Shown one piece after another: positions 1 through 7,510 of a stretch of 18,131 nt of DNA. Numbering within the stretch: the first letter of the stretch is position 1; each line of letters starts with the position of its first letter. Both the position numbers and the translations under genes were made by a program. This DNA is from an uncultured Faecalibacterium sp. (GTDB lineage Bacteria; Bacillota; Clostridia; Oscillospirales; Ruminococcaceae). The stretch spans positions 1 through 18,131 of the forward strand of contig CAKSZS010000040.1 of the NCBI GenBank assembly GCA_934525845.1, given 5' to 3'. The notes beneath the pieces are model-generated. The model was not told the DNA's origin and ran no database searches. It worked only from the letters and a program-made list of their open reading frames with translations.

Positions 1-192
1 AAACGGCGCATCACGGTGGAACACGCAACTGCCCGTGACGAAAAGCTGCTGGATATGGACGGCTACGATTGCGTGGCAGTGGTGGTAAACCAGACCTTCA
101 ACTCGGACGGGATGCTGTTCGAGTACACCCAGTCCCGCCACCAGCCGGATTACTTCAGTTTCCAGGACATTGCCACTCGAAAGAAAAGCTGA
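1..192 (+). CDS. GntR-family regulator, C-terminal UTRA domain (partial, 5' end missing)
   Basis: An open frame enters at base 1 and stops with TGA at 190-192, giving 63 residues. The end of the protein (VAVVVNQTFNSDGMLFEYTQ, then SRHQPDYFSF) matches the last beta strands of the UTRA effector-binding domain of GntR/HutC transcription factors, where a conserved 'E...S.HR.D...F' stretch lies close to the C-terminus. Family members bind a sugar phosphate or another small metabolite in this domain and repress a nearby operon through an N-terminal winged helix, which lies outside the window. It converges on the acid-utilisation operon, so it probably belongs to genes further left. The effector cannot be judged from this fragment. 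Confidence 0.8.
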   Translation, partial: KRRITVEHATARDEKLLDMDGYDCVAVVVNQTFNSDGMLFEYTQSRHQPDYFSFQDIATRKKS

Positions 193-221
193 CCACAGGA
201 TTTTTTTTCCTGCCGAACACA

Positions 222-261
222 GAAGAGCCGCCCCGCAGAATTCTCTGCGGGGCGGCTCTTC
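222..261. terminator. Strong convergent hairpin between GntR gene and tctC-like gene
   Basis: A perfect 18-bp GC-rich stem (222-239 paired with 244-261) has a 4-nt loop (ATTC). It sits in the 120-bp gap between two converging genes, where a bidirectional terminator is expected. Neither strand has a clean T tract right after the stem: plus reads CATTTC and minus reads TGTGTTC. A T8 run lies at 201-208, on the left side of the stem. Termination is therefore likely, but not of textbook intrinsic form. No gene is seen in 193-312. Confidence 0.7.
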
Positions 262-312
262 CATTTCAGAATGCTGGTATGATCAAAGAAGGAGAAACGC
301 AGGATCCGGAAC

Positions 313-1359
313 TCAGCCCAGAACGGCAACGTTGTCAATTGCAGTCTGCTGCAGTTCAGCCAGGAAATCCAGAGCATCCTGACCGGTCACAACGAACGGA
401 TCGTTGAAGTTGATGGCTCTCTGATCTTCTGCATACTTCTCGTTATTGTTGCAAACATCCTCGCACAGAGATGCCAGATAAGAAACGATGCCCGCATCGG
501 TGCCCTTGGGTGCCAGCCATGCATAGCAGCCATTGAAATTGTTCTTCACATAGCCGCCCTCATTGATGGAGGGGGTATCAGGCAGGGCGGAGCAACGGTC
601 ACCGATGGTGCAGAGGGGGATCACATCGCCATTCTCGATGTACTCTTTTGCGGTCAGGTACGGCACGAAGCAGACATCCACGTGGCCGCCGACCAGAGCT
701 GCGATACGGTCGGAACCGTCGCCGCCGTCCACGATGTTGCACTGGAAACCGGCTTCCTGCAGCAGCAGAGCATAGACGTGGGTATTGCCGCCGGAGGACA
801 TGCCCATTTTGATGGTATTGGGGTTGGCCTGAGACTTTTCCAGCAGGTCTTCCATAGAGGTGATGCCGGAAGCCTTGTTGGCAAATAGCATTTCGCCTGC
901 GCCACGGCCAAAGACTGCAATGACCTCAAAGTCTTCGTAGCTGTACTGGCAGGTGCCGGAAGCGTAGTTGTTGACCAGTGCGGAAGTGTTGGTACCCAGG
1001 ATGGTATAGCCATCAGTGGGATTGCTCTGGTACTGGGTCAGTGCAACTGAGCTGTTGGAACCGGCCATGTTGGTCACGGCAATGGACTGGCCCAGTTCAG
1101 GCTCCACATACTGAGCCAACAGACGGTTGTTCAGGTCGGAGTCACCGCCGGGGTTGAAACCGACGACCAGGGTCACGGAAGTATTGGGGTAATCGGCAGG
1201 CTTTTCAGCACTGCCAGCGGCTGCCGTGCTGCTGCCGGTGGAAGCGGCAGTGGAAGAAGCAGCGGTGGAGCTGGAAGAACCACCGCAGGCGGTCAGGGCA
1301 GCAGCAGCGCCCACAACACCCATAGCGGACAGGAACGAACGACGCGAGATCTTTTTCAT
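313..1359 (-). CDS. TctC-family tripartite tricarboxylate transporter substrate-binding lipoprotein
   Basis: Extracytoplasmic binding protein (348 aa) of a TTT importer; it captures a carboxylate and delivers it to the TctA/TctB membrane pair. The N-terminus has a twin-arginine motif (SRRSFL, residues 5-10), a hydrophobic stretch, and a lipobox LTAC with Cys25. A Ser/Ala/Thr-rich linker follows to about residue 55, as expected for a lipoprotein tethered to the membrane of a Gram-positive cell. The mature part begins PNTSVTLVVGFNPGGDSD, the typical TctC/Bug start in which P-GGxxD contacts the ligand carboxylate. An in-frame ATG 14 codons upstream is rejected because AAAGGAAA precedes the ATG at 1359 at good spacing. 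It is the last gene of the nine-gene operon, 68 bp after tctA. The ligand is not predictable from sequence; the operon argues for a sugar acid rather than citrate. Confidence 0.9.
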   Translation of the reverse strand: MKKISRRSFLSAMGVVGAAAALTACGGSSSSTAASSTAASTGSSTAAAGSAEKPADYPNTSVTLVVGFNPGGDSDLNNRLLAQYVEPELGQSIAVTNMAGSNSSVALTQYQSNPTDGYTILGTNTSALVNNYASGTCQYSYEDFEVIAVFGRGAGEMLFANKASGITSMEDLLEKSQANPNTIKMGMSSGGNTHVYALLLQEAGFQCNIVDGGDGSDRIAALVGGHVDVCFVPYLTAKEYIENGDVIPLCTIGDRCSALPDTPSINEGGYVKNNFNGCYAWLAPKGTDAGIVSYLASLCEDVCNNNEKYAEDQRAINFNDPFVVTGQDALDFLAELQQTAIDNVAVLG

Positions 1360-1389
1360 GGTAGGTTTCCTTTCTTCTTGTGTTTCCGA

Positions 1390-1413
1390 CAGACGCCGCA
1401 CAATAAGCGTCTG
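1390..1413 (-). other. Intercistronic hairpin between tctA-like and tctC-like genes
   Basis: A 7-bp perfect inverted repeat, CAGACGC/GCGTCTG (1390-1396 with 1407-1413), has a 10-nt loop and lies in the 68-nt gap upstream of the binding-protein gene. It has no T tract, so it is unlikely to be a full terminator. Such hairpins commonly act as mRNA stabilisers or partial stops that set different levels of binding protein and permease. That role is inference here. Confidence 0.4.
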
Positions 1414-1427
1414 ATTACTTACATTTC

Positions 1428-2951
1428 TTACTCCTGCTCCTCGGTAGCAGCGGCAGCGGCTTCACGCTCGGCAGCGCGCTTGTTGGAGCGCAGGCTGAAG
1501 ACAATCATCACAATGGTGATGACGAGGATGCCCAGAGCAATGGGGTGGCTCAGCAGCTCAGCAGGGCCGCTGGTCATGAAGGACTCTGCACGGCGGAGGT
1601 TCTTTTCAAAGATGGGGCCCAGGATGAAGCCGATGGCCACAGGCATGATGGGCAGCTCCATAGCGCGGATCACAACAGCAATCAAACCGAAAATCAGCAG
1701 GCACCAGACGTCGAACATACGGTTGGAGCAACCGAAGGCACCCACGCAGCACATGCACAGGATGATGGGCATCAGCAGGCCCTGCGGAGCGGAAAGGATC
1801 TTGACAAATCCCTTGATGCCGAATAGCATGAAGATCATCATGAACAGGGAGGACAGGCCGATGATCAGGTAGATTGCGTACATCAATGCACCACTCTTCT
1901 CGAAGATCAGCGGACCAGGGGCGATGCCGTGGATGATAAGGCTACCCAGTAGGATGGCGGTGATGCCGTCGCCGGGGATGCCAAGGGTCAGCAGGGGGAT
2001 CATTGCGCCGCCAACAGCAGCGTTGTTTGCAGTTTCAGAAGCCACGACGCCGTCCATAATGCCGGTGCCGAACTTTTCAGGGGTCTTGGAGCGGTTCTTG
2101 ATAGTGGTGTAGGACATAATACCGGCTGTACCGCCGCCGATGCCGGGCAGGATGCCGATGCCGGTGCCGATACCAGCTGCAATGAAGAAGTTGACAATCT
2201 GGCTCTTGAACTCCTGCCAAGTGAAGCCCAGACCATGGATCTTATCCACGGTGGTGTTCTGCTTCATGATGACCTTGGGTTTCACGACCTTCTGGGCGAC
2301 ACCCACCACTTCGGGGATAGCGTACAGACCGATCAGAACCACCAGCTGCTGGAAGCCGGATTGCATGTTCACGCTGCCGAAATCGTAGCGGACGATGCTG
2401 TCGAAAGTGGAGATACCGAAGGTGGAGAACATGACACCCAGCAGAGCAGCTGCCAGACCCTTGACCATATCCTTACCGGCCAGCGAGATGACCAGCGACA
2501 GGGAGAAGATGGACAAAGCGCAGTACTCAAATGCACCAAACTTGATGGCCACAGCCGCCAGATAGGGGGCGATGATGATCAGAGCGATCAGACCGAAGAT
2601 AGTGCCCAAGAACGAGAAAAAGATACCGGTACCCAGTGCCTTGGCACCCTCGCCCTTACGGGCCATGGGCGCGCCGTCAAAGGCGGTGACCATCGAAGCG
2701 GGCGTGCCGGGAATGTTCAGCAAGATCGAGGAGACCAGACCGCCGGAAATGCCTCCGATGTACAGAGCCATCAGCAGAGCAATGGCGCGGCTGTCACTCA
2801 TTGCAAAGGTCATGGGCAGGCAGATCGTAACGGCCATGGTAGCCGTCAGACCGGGGATGGCACCGAAGATGGTGCCGATCAGAGTGCCCACGGCCACCAA
2901 AACGACGCTTAACGGGTCGCTCAGAACCATGGAGAAACCTTCCATCAACAT
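1428..2951 (-). CDS. TctA-family tripartite tricarboxylate transporter large permease
   Basis: Large membrane subunit (507 aa, the usual TctA length of about 500) of a TTT secondary transporter, driven by an ion gradient together with TctB and the binding protein. It is very hydrophobic, with around 10-12 predicted membrane segments. It shows the two family signatures: GTIFGAIPGLTATMAV plus NIPGTPASMVTAFDG in the first half, and GIGTGIGILPGIGGGTAGIM in the second. Both are glycine-rich re-entrant-type motifs of an internal repeat. The C-terminus is charged and glutamate-rich (EREAAAAATEEQE). The start at 2951 is preceded by AGGAGGG, which overlaps the tctB stop codon (18-bp gap), so translation is probably coupled. 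A second ATG two codons in is also possible. Confidence 0.93.
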   Translation of the reverse strand: MLMEGFSMVLSDPLSVVLVAVGTLIGTIFGAIPGLTATMAVTICLPMTFAMSDSRAIALLMALYIGGISGGLVSSILLNIPGTPASMVTAFDGAPMARKGEGAKALGTGIFFSFLGTIFGLIALIIIAPYLAAVAIKFGAFEYCALSIFSLSLVISLAGKDMVKGLAAALLGVMFSTFGISTFDSIVRYDFGSVNMQSGFQQLVVLIGLYAIPEVVGVAQKVVKPKVIMKQNTTVDKIHGLGFTWQEFKSQIVNFFIAAGIGTGIGILPGIGGGTAGIMSYTTIKNRSKTPEKFGTGIMDGVVASETANNAAVGGAMIPLLTLGIPGDGITAILLGSLIIHGIAPGPLIFEKSGALMYAIYLIIGLSSLFMMIFMLFGIKGFVKILSAPQGLLMPIILCMCCVGAFGCSNRMFDVWCLLIFGLIAVVIRAMELPIMPVAIGFILGPIFEKNLRRAESFMTSGPAELLSHPIALGILVITIVMIVFSLRSNKRAAEREAAAAATEEQE

Positions 2952-2969
2952 AATCTGTACCTTCCCTCC

Positions 2970-3506
2970 TTAAAAGATTCCTTTCAGGATGCCCTGCGGA
3001 AGCGGCATCTTGAAGCCGTACTTGAACATGGCGTAAATGCCCACGGCGCACACCAGTGCGAAGACCACGGAAAAGCCCAGCTTCCGGTCCTCTTTGTAGG
3101 TCAGGATATTGAACTCTGCAAACAGGAACAGGAAAGTGGAGATCAGGAAGCCCACCGGCTGGATCAGAGCAATGTAGATGAGCAGCACTACGAACATCTC
3201 CACGACGGCGCGGTTGTCAGCCCAGAAGCCCTTGGCAGCTTCCGAAGCGCTCTTCTTTTCTGGAGCATTGCCTGCTGCCTTTTCCGCCTTCATCACACGC
3301 AGGCCGCGAACGATCAGCACAATGCCGAGGATCAGCAACAGCACGCCCCACAGCTTGGGCACGGACGAGGCGTTGAGGAGCGATGCAGAAAGCATCTTGG
3401 GAATCTTGATCATCGCTGCACCGATCAGGTAGGCGATGGCAAAACCGCCCAGAACGATGCCGCTGAACAGATCGTTCTTCCCCTTATTGTATTTTTCGTA
3501 TTTCAT
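2970..3506 (-). CDS. TctB-family tripartite tricarboxylate transporter small permease
   Basis: Small membrane subunit (178 aa) of the TTT transporter. Four hydrophobic segments are visible, at about residues 15-35, 52-68, 105-125 and 145-165. A charged loop rich in Lys, Glu and Ala (about 70-95) separates the first and second pairs. This is the standard TctB topology; the sequence itself is poorly conserved in the family, so the assignment rests on size, topology and position directly before tctA. The ATG at 3506 follows GGGAGAA at suitable spacing. The gene order here is B-A-C, whereas C-B-A is the common TTT arrangement. Confidence 0.85.
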   Translation of the reverse strand: MKYEKYNKGKNDLFSGIVLGGFAIAYLIGAAMIKIPKMLSASLLNASSVPKLWGVLLLILGIVLIVRGLRVMKAEKAAGNAPEKKSASEAAKGFWADNRAVVEMFVVLLIYIALIQPVGFLISTFLFLFAEFNILTYKEDRKLGFSVVFALVCAVGIYAMFKYGFKMPLPQGILKGIF

Positions 3507-3538
3507 AAGCTGTTCTCCCTATTTTTTGTACAAACGAC

Positions 3539-4420
3539 TCAGCGCCCGTCTGCCATAAACTGTTTGAACTCCGCTTCCACCCAGGCCAGGTAGTTCTGCC
3601 AGTCTTGACCCGTCGGGTCAATGAACGGATTTCCCCCTTGCGGGTTGTTCAGAAGCTTTTCCATCTTTTGCAAGATATGATTGGGACCGGGATGGTTTCC
3701 CAGAACCAGCTGTACGTTCTGCTGCTTCATCAGCTCCAGAGAGTGAAGGAATGCGGGCTGCAGATCCGGCAAGCCGTACCGGATAAAGAACTCTTTATAC
3801 ATGGTAATGAAGCCTGCTCCGCCAAAGGTTCCTGCACGCCAAACCTTTCCGCCGTCCTCAACATCGAAGAAGAACGACATAGTTCCTTCGGTATGGCCCA
3901 CCGTTTCCACACAATGGATCACGGTGTTGCCCAAGCAGATCTCGTCGCCGTCTTCCAGCAGAACATCCGGATGGATCATCCGATAGCTCAGATATTTGTC
4001 CTGCGGAATTACTGCAAGTTCCGGCTTCCGCTGTACGCTCTCCCATTCATCCTTACCTACATAGGCCTTTGCGCCGTAGATTTTTGTCAGTGTATTGGTC
4101 GCGCCAAAATGGTCGTAGTGCAGATGGGTATGGAGCACGATTTTGATATCTTTGGGATTGAATCCGGCTTCCCAGATCGAATTGATCAGTAGATGATCCA
4201 GCTCGGGGTAGCTTGTGTCGATTACGATCAGACCTGCACCCGTGTCGATCAGATGAGAGCAGACCGCCTTATTGCCAATGTAGTAAACATTTCCGGCAAT
4301 TCGGAAAGGTTTTACATAAAAGTCATCCGGGTAACGATGCTGCAATTCATCCCGGCCTTCCAATCGGGCCTGCCGAACGTAATAATGTTCATAGCGCGTG
4401 CGAGGATTGTAATCGCTCAT
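3539..4420 (-). CDS. MBL-fold metallo-hydrolase (lactonase-like)
   Basis: Metallo-beta-lactamase-fold enzyme of 293 aa, cytoplasmic, with no signal peptide. The core metal motif HxHxDH is complete (H99, H101, D103, H104), a third-motif His is in VGHTEGT (H176), and a late His is in GNHP (H243). The acidic residue that usually bridges the two metals, in a 'GD' turn about 20 residues after H176, is not evident: the matching stretch reads RAGTFGGAG. The overall layout resembles N-acyl-homoserine lactonase-like and B3-like subfamilies. In this operon a lactone or other cyclic ester of a sugar acid is a more likely substrate than a quorum signal; that is inference. The ATG at 4420 follows AGAAGGGAAA. 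It lies 40 bp after the dehydrogenase gene and 32 bp before tctB. Confidence 0.8.
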   Translation of the reverse strand: MSDYNPRTRYEHYYVRQARLEGRDELQHRYPDDFYVKPFRIAGNVYYIGNKAVCSHLIDTGAGLIVIDTSYPELDHLLINSIWEAGFNPKDIKIVLHTHLHYDHFGATNTLTKIYGAKAYVGKDEWESVQRKPELAVIPQDKYLSYRMIHPDVLLEDGDEICLGNTVIHCVETVGHTEGTMSFFFDVEDGGKVWRAGTFGGAGFITMYKEFFIRYGLPDLQPAFLHSLELMKQQNVQLVLGNHPGPNHILQKMEKLLNNPQGGNPFIDPTGQDWQNYLAWVEAEFKQFMADGR

Positions 4421-4460
4421 GCTTTCCCTTCTTTCTGTTTTGATCTTGTGTCAGCCCGCT

Positions 4461-5447
4461 TTACTTATCAGCCCACTTGGGATGATCGTAGACCTTTTTG
4501 TCTGCCACGAAGGGCCACTTTTCGCCGCGGATCACGGCCAGGCAGCCGTCCACGCACATATTGGCCATCTTGATGACGGCTTCGCGGGTCTGTGCGGCGG
4601 AGTGGGGGCTGACGATCAGGTTGGGGGTGTTCAGCAGCGGGTCGTCCGGCTTGGGCGGCTCATTGCAGAACACATCGGTGCCTGCTCCGGCAATGGTGCC
4701 TGCCCGGAGTGCTGCGCACAGGTCGGCTTCGTTCACGATGCCGCCGCGGCTGCAGTTGATGACCAGCGCGGTCTTTTTCATCGTGGCCAGCTCGGCTGCA
4801 CCGATCATATCCCGGGTCTGCTCGGTAAGGGGCACATGGACGGTGACGATGTCCGCCGCCTTCAGCAGCTCCTTATAGTCGGCGTAATATTCTGCGCCCA
4901 GCGCCTCGATCTTTTCCTGGCTCATGAAGGGGTCGTAGCCAGCCACCTTCATGCCCACGCCCTGGCAGATCTTTGCGGTCTCGCGGCCGATGGCACCCAG
5001 GCCGATGACGCCCACGGTCTTGCCTTCCAGCTCAAAGGCCTTGTGGGCACCGCGGATCTCCCAGTTGCCCTTCTTGGTCTCCACCTGTCCCTCGTAGAGG
5101 TTCTTGGAGAGGGCGAACATCATAGCCACGGCGTGTTCTGCCACGCTGCGATTGTTGGCACCCGGGGTGATGACCACGGGGATGCCCAGCTCGGTGGCTT
5201 TCTTCACGTCCACCGAGTCGTAGCCCACACCGGTGCGGCCGATGACCTTCAGGTTGGGGCTGTTCTCAATGGCGTGGGCATCGCACTTTGCGATGCGGAC
5301 GATCAGGGCATCTGCGTCCTTCATGTCGTCCAGGTAATTGTTGGGGTCCGGATTATCTTCTGCAATGATCTCGACCTGGCCGTTGGTGTCAGCCTTCAGC
5401 TTTTCAATGCCTTCCGGGCAGATCGACTGCGTCATAACAAATTTCAT
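4461..5447 (-). CDS. D-isomer-specific 2-hydroxyacid dehydrogenase (NAD-dependent)
   Basis: A 328-aa enzyme of the SerA/D-lactate/hydroxypyruvate-reductase family, interconverting a 2-keto acid and a D-2-hydroxy acid with NAD(H). The Rossmann motif GLGAIG is at residues 149-154 with the NAD-selecting acid D172 (GYDP). The catalytic trio is intact: R234 (NCSRGGIVNE), E263 and H282 (SPHSAAQT). The protein ends soon after the catalytic domain, so there is no ACT regulatory domain, and a role in serine biosynthesis is less likely than a catabolic one. Possible substrates are pyruvate released by the DapA-type aldolase, glyoxylate or hydroxypyruvate. The ATG at 5447 follows AAGGAGAAG, and this ribosome binding site lies in the 12-bp gap after the pdxA-like gene, pointing to coupling. 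Confidence 0.9.
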   Translation of the reverse strand: MKFVMTQSICPEGIEKLKADTNGQVEIIAEDNPDPNNYLDDMKDADALIVRIAKCDAHAIENSPNLKVIGRTGVGYDSVDVKKATELGIPVVITPGANNRSVAEHAVAMMFALSKNLYEGQVETKKGNWEIRGAHKAFELEGKTVGVIGLGAIGRETAKICQGVGMKVAGYDPFMSQEKIEALGAEYYADYKELLKAADIVTVHVPLTEQTRDMIGAAELATMKKTALVINCSRGGIVNEADLCAALRAGTIAGAGTDVFCNEPPKPDDPLLNTPNLIVSPHSAAQTREAVIKMANMCVDGCLAVIRGEKWPFVADKKVYDHPKWADK

Positions 5448-5459
5448 AGTGCTTCTCCT

Positions 5460-6533
5460 TCAGGTCCTGTTTTTTCCGAAGCTTGCGGCGTATGCGATGG
5501 AGTTCACCAGGCTCAGCTCGTTGCTGGTGCCGGTGCCTGCCAGCGCATAGCCTGTGCCATGGTCCACACTGACGCGGACGATGGGGAGGCCCAGCGTGAT
5601 GTTCACGCCTTCCACGGCCTTCCAGGACTGCTTCTCGCGGTCATACACGAAGCCGACGGTCTTGATGGGAATGTGGCCCTGATCGTGGTACATGACCACC
5701 ACGATATCGTACCAGCCGCCGATGGCCTGGCTGAACACGCTGTCCGGGGGGCAGGGGCCGATGGCGTCGATGCCCTCGGCCTTGGCGGCGTCGATGGCGG
5801 GTTTGATCTCTTCGATCTCCTCACGGCCGAACAGCCCGTTCTCGCCGCAATGGGGGTTCAGGCCTGCCACCGCTACTTTCGGGTGTTCGATGCCCATGTC
5901 CCTGCAGACCTGATCGGCGATCTCAATGACCTCCAGCACGCGGGCTTTCTTCACCCGGTCGCAGGCTTCCCGCAGCGACACATGGGTGGAAACGTGGACC
6001 ACCCGGAAATCGTGGTGGGCCAGCATCATGGCGTACTTCTTGGTGCCGGTGTATTCGGCGTAGATCTCGGTGTGGCCGGAATAGTGGTGGCCTGCCATGT
6101 TGATGGCTTCCTTGCTCAGGGCGTTGGTCACGGTGGCCTGGATCTCTTTCTTCATGGCCAGGTCGATGACCTTGACAACGTACTGGAACGCAGCCTCACC
6201 GCCCAGTGCGCAGGGGCCTACATCAAAGGCTTTGGGCGGATCCTCCGCCAGGGTATCGGGGATCTTGTCTTTGGGTACGATGCCCAGGTCGATCAGGTCG
6301 ATGGTGCCGTACTCGTAGCGGCCCTGTGCGGGGCTTTCCACCAGATTCAGCTTCAGGTCGATGCCGTTGACCTTTCTGGACACGGCCAGTGCATATTCCA
6401 TGCAGGAGCGATCCCCCACCACCAGCGGTCGGCAGGTCTTGTAGACCTCCGGATCGTTCAGTGCCTTCACGGTGATCTCCGGTCCGTTGCCGAAGGGGTC
6501 GCCCATAGAAATACCAACGATAGGACGCTCCAT
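5460..6533 (-). CDS. PdxA-family 4-phospho-hydroxyacid dehydrogenase (PdxA2-like)
   Basis: A 357-aa member of the PdxA family, metal- and NAD-dependent oxidative decarboxylases of 4-phosphorylated hydroxy acids. The start motif GISMGDPFGNGPEI and the three metal histidines are present: H154 (SGHTE), H228 (LNPHCGE) and H283 (MYHDQGH). No pdxJ or other vitamin B6 gene is nearby, whereas a DUF1537 kinase is in the same operon. That pairing is known for PdxA2, which oxidises D-threonate/D-erythronate 4-phosphate to a 3-keto acid that loses CO2 to give dihydroxyacetone phosphate. That role is therefore preferred over pyridoxal phosphate synthesis. The start at 6533 is chosen because AGGAGG is 8 nt upstream; the ATG at 6539 would leave only 2 nt. 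It lies 24 bp after the dapA-like gene. Confidence 0.9.
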   Translation of the reverse strand: MERPIVGISMGDPFGNGPEITVKALNDPEVYKTCRPLVVGDRSCMEYALAVSRKVNGIDLKLNLVESPAQGRYEYGTIDLIDLGIVPKDKIPDTLAEDPPKAFDVGPCALGGEAAFQYVVKVIDLAMKKEIQATVTNALSKEAINMAGHHYSGHTEIYAEYTGTKKYAMMLAHHDFRVVHVSTHVSLREACDRVKKARVLEVIEIADQVCRDMGIEHPKVAVAGLNPHCGENGLFGREEIEEIKPAIDAAKAEGIDAIGPCPPDSVFSQAIGGWYDIVVVMYHDQGHIPIKTVGFVYDREKQSWKAVEGVNITLGLPIVRVSVDHGTGYALAGTGTSNELSLVNSIAYAASFGKNRT

Positions 6534-6557
6534 TCTCATTCCCTCCTGTTTCTGAAA

Positions 6558-7466
6558 TCAGGCCATGCCCTTTGCCTTGTTCTCTTCCAGCACCTTGCGC
6601 AGGGCCTCGGTGCCCTCTTCGCTCAGGTAAGAGAAGGGACGGCGGCATTCGCCCACCGGGTTGCCCAGCAGGGCAGCAGCCTTCTTGACCACGGTGTTGG
6701 GGTTGCCGTACTTGAACACAGCACGGAAGCTTGCAATGGAGTCCTGTGCAGCCTGTGCTTCCTCGATCTTGCCTTCCACGAACAGGTTGTAGATGGAGGA
6801 CAGGACGTGGGGGTAGACGTTGGAGCAGCCTGCAATGCCGCCGGCACCGCCGGCCTGCAGGGACTTCAGGATCAGGGAATCGTTGCCGGACAGGACCTTG
6901 AAGCCCTTGTCCAGATCCTGGGTCAGGCGGATATAAGCCTGCAGGTTGTCCCAGTCGCCGCTGGAGTCCTTGGCGCCCATGATGACGTCAACGTCCTTTG
7001 CCAGCTTGGCGACGGTCTCAGGCAGCAGCTTGTTGCCGGTGCGGGCGGGGATGTTGTACAGCACGATGGGAACATCCACGTGCTTTGCCACCTCAACGTA
7101 GTGGTCGTACATCTCTTTCTGAGAAGCCACGGCGAAGCTGGGGGTGATGATGGACAGGATGTCGGCGCCCAGATCGGCAGCGCGCTTGCTCAGCTCGATG
7201 GTCTCGCGGGTGGTGATGCAGCCGGTGCCTGCGTAAACGGGGACGCGGCCCTTGACCTGATCCACGCAGGTCTCAATGATGGCCAGCTTCTCGTCGAAGG
7301 ACAGCGCATAGGCCTCGCCGTTGGTGCCGATGGGGAAGATGCCGTGGACGCCGCCCTCGATCAGGCGCTCGATCTGCTGGCGGAGGACTTCCAGATTGAC
7401 GGTCTCATCGGGGTTCATGGGGGTCAGGATGGGGGTGATGATGCCTTTCATAGGAACGTTCTTCAT
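6558..7466 (-). CDS. DapA-family lyase/synthase (dihydrodipicolinate synthase superfamily)
   Basis: Class I aldolase-superfamily TIM barrel of 302 aa, normal length. The Schiff-base lysine is K166 (MGAKDSSG), the partner tyrosine is Y137 in YNIPARTG, and the carboxylate-binding loop is GTNGE (47-51, canonical GTTGE). The tyrosine of the DHDPS catalytic triad, normally in TPYYN, is absent: the sequence is TPSFA, with Phe111 at that place. With no other lysine genes nearby, this argues for a 2-keto-acid aldolase or dehydratase (KDG aldolase, N-acetylneuraminate lyase or similar) that releases pyruvate, rather than lysine biosynthesis. The ATG at 7466 follows AAGGAG; an in-frame ATG 16 codons upstream lacks a ribosome binding site. 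The gap to the alcohol dehydrogenase gene is 44 bp. Confidence 0.9.
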   Translation of the reverse strand: MKNVPMKGIITPILTPMNPDETVNLEVLRQQIERLIEGGVHGIFPIGTNGEAYALSFDEKLAIIETCVDQVKGRVPVYAGTGCITTRETIELSKRAADLGADILSIITPSFAVASQKEMYDHYVEVAKHVDVPIVLYNIPARTGNKLLPETVAKLAKDVDVIMGAKDSSGDWDNLQAYIRLTQDLDKGFKVLSGNDSLILKSLQAGGAGGIAGCSNVYPHVLSSIYNLFVEGKIEEAQAAQDSIASFRAVFKYGNPNTVVKKAAALLGNPVGECRRPFSYLSEEGTEALRKVLEENKAKGMA

Positions 7467-7510
7467 AATCGTTTTCTCCTTTTCTGCTCTGATTTTTATT
7501 CTCACGCGGT

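Noticed and set aside
196..212. CAGGA-T7-TCCTG small inverted repeat after the GntR stop codon
   Set aside because: A 5-bp stem with an all-T loop is weak; the 18-bp hairpin that follows is the better terminator candidate.
1201..1290. Repeat-like GCT/GCC-rich stretch suggesting a sequence repeat
   Set aside because: It encodes the Ser/Ala/Thr-rich linker of the lipoprotein; the repetition is explained by coding for a flexible tether.
3539..4420. Quorum-quenching N-acyl-homoserine lactonase
   Set aside because: The fold and HxHxDH motif alone do not define the substrate, and the gene lies inside a sugar-acid operon with an importer, so a pathway lactone or ester is more plausible.
5460..6533. 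Vitamin B6 biosynthesis role for the PdxA homologue
   Set aside because: No pdxJ, pdxB or serC neighbour; the DUF1537 kinase and a dedicated importer in the same operon fit the catabolic PdxA2 group better.
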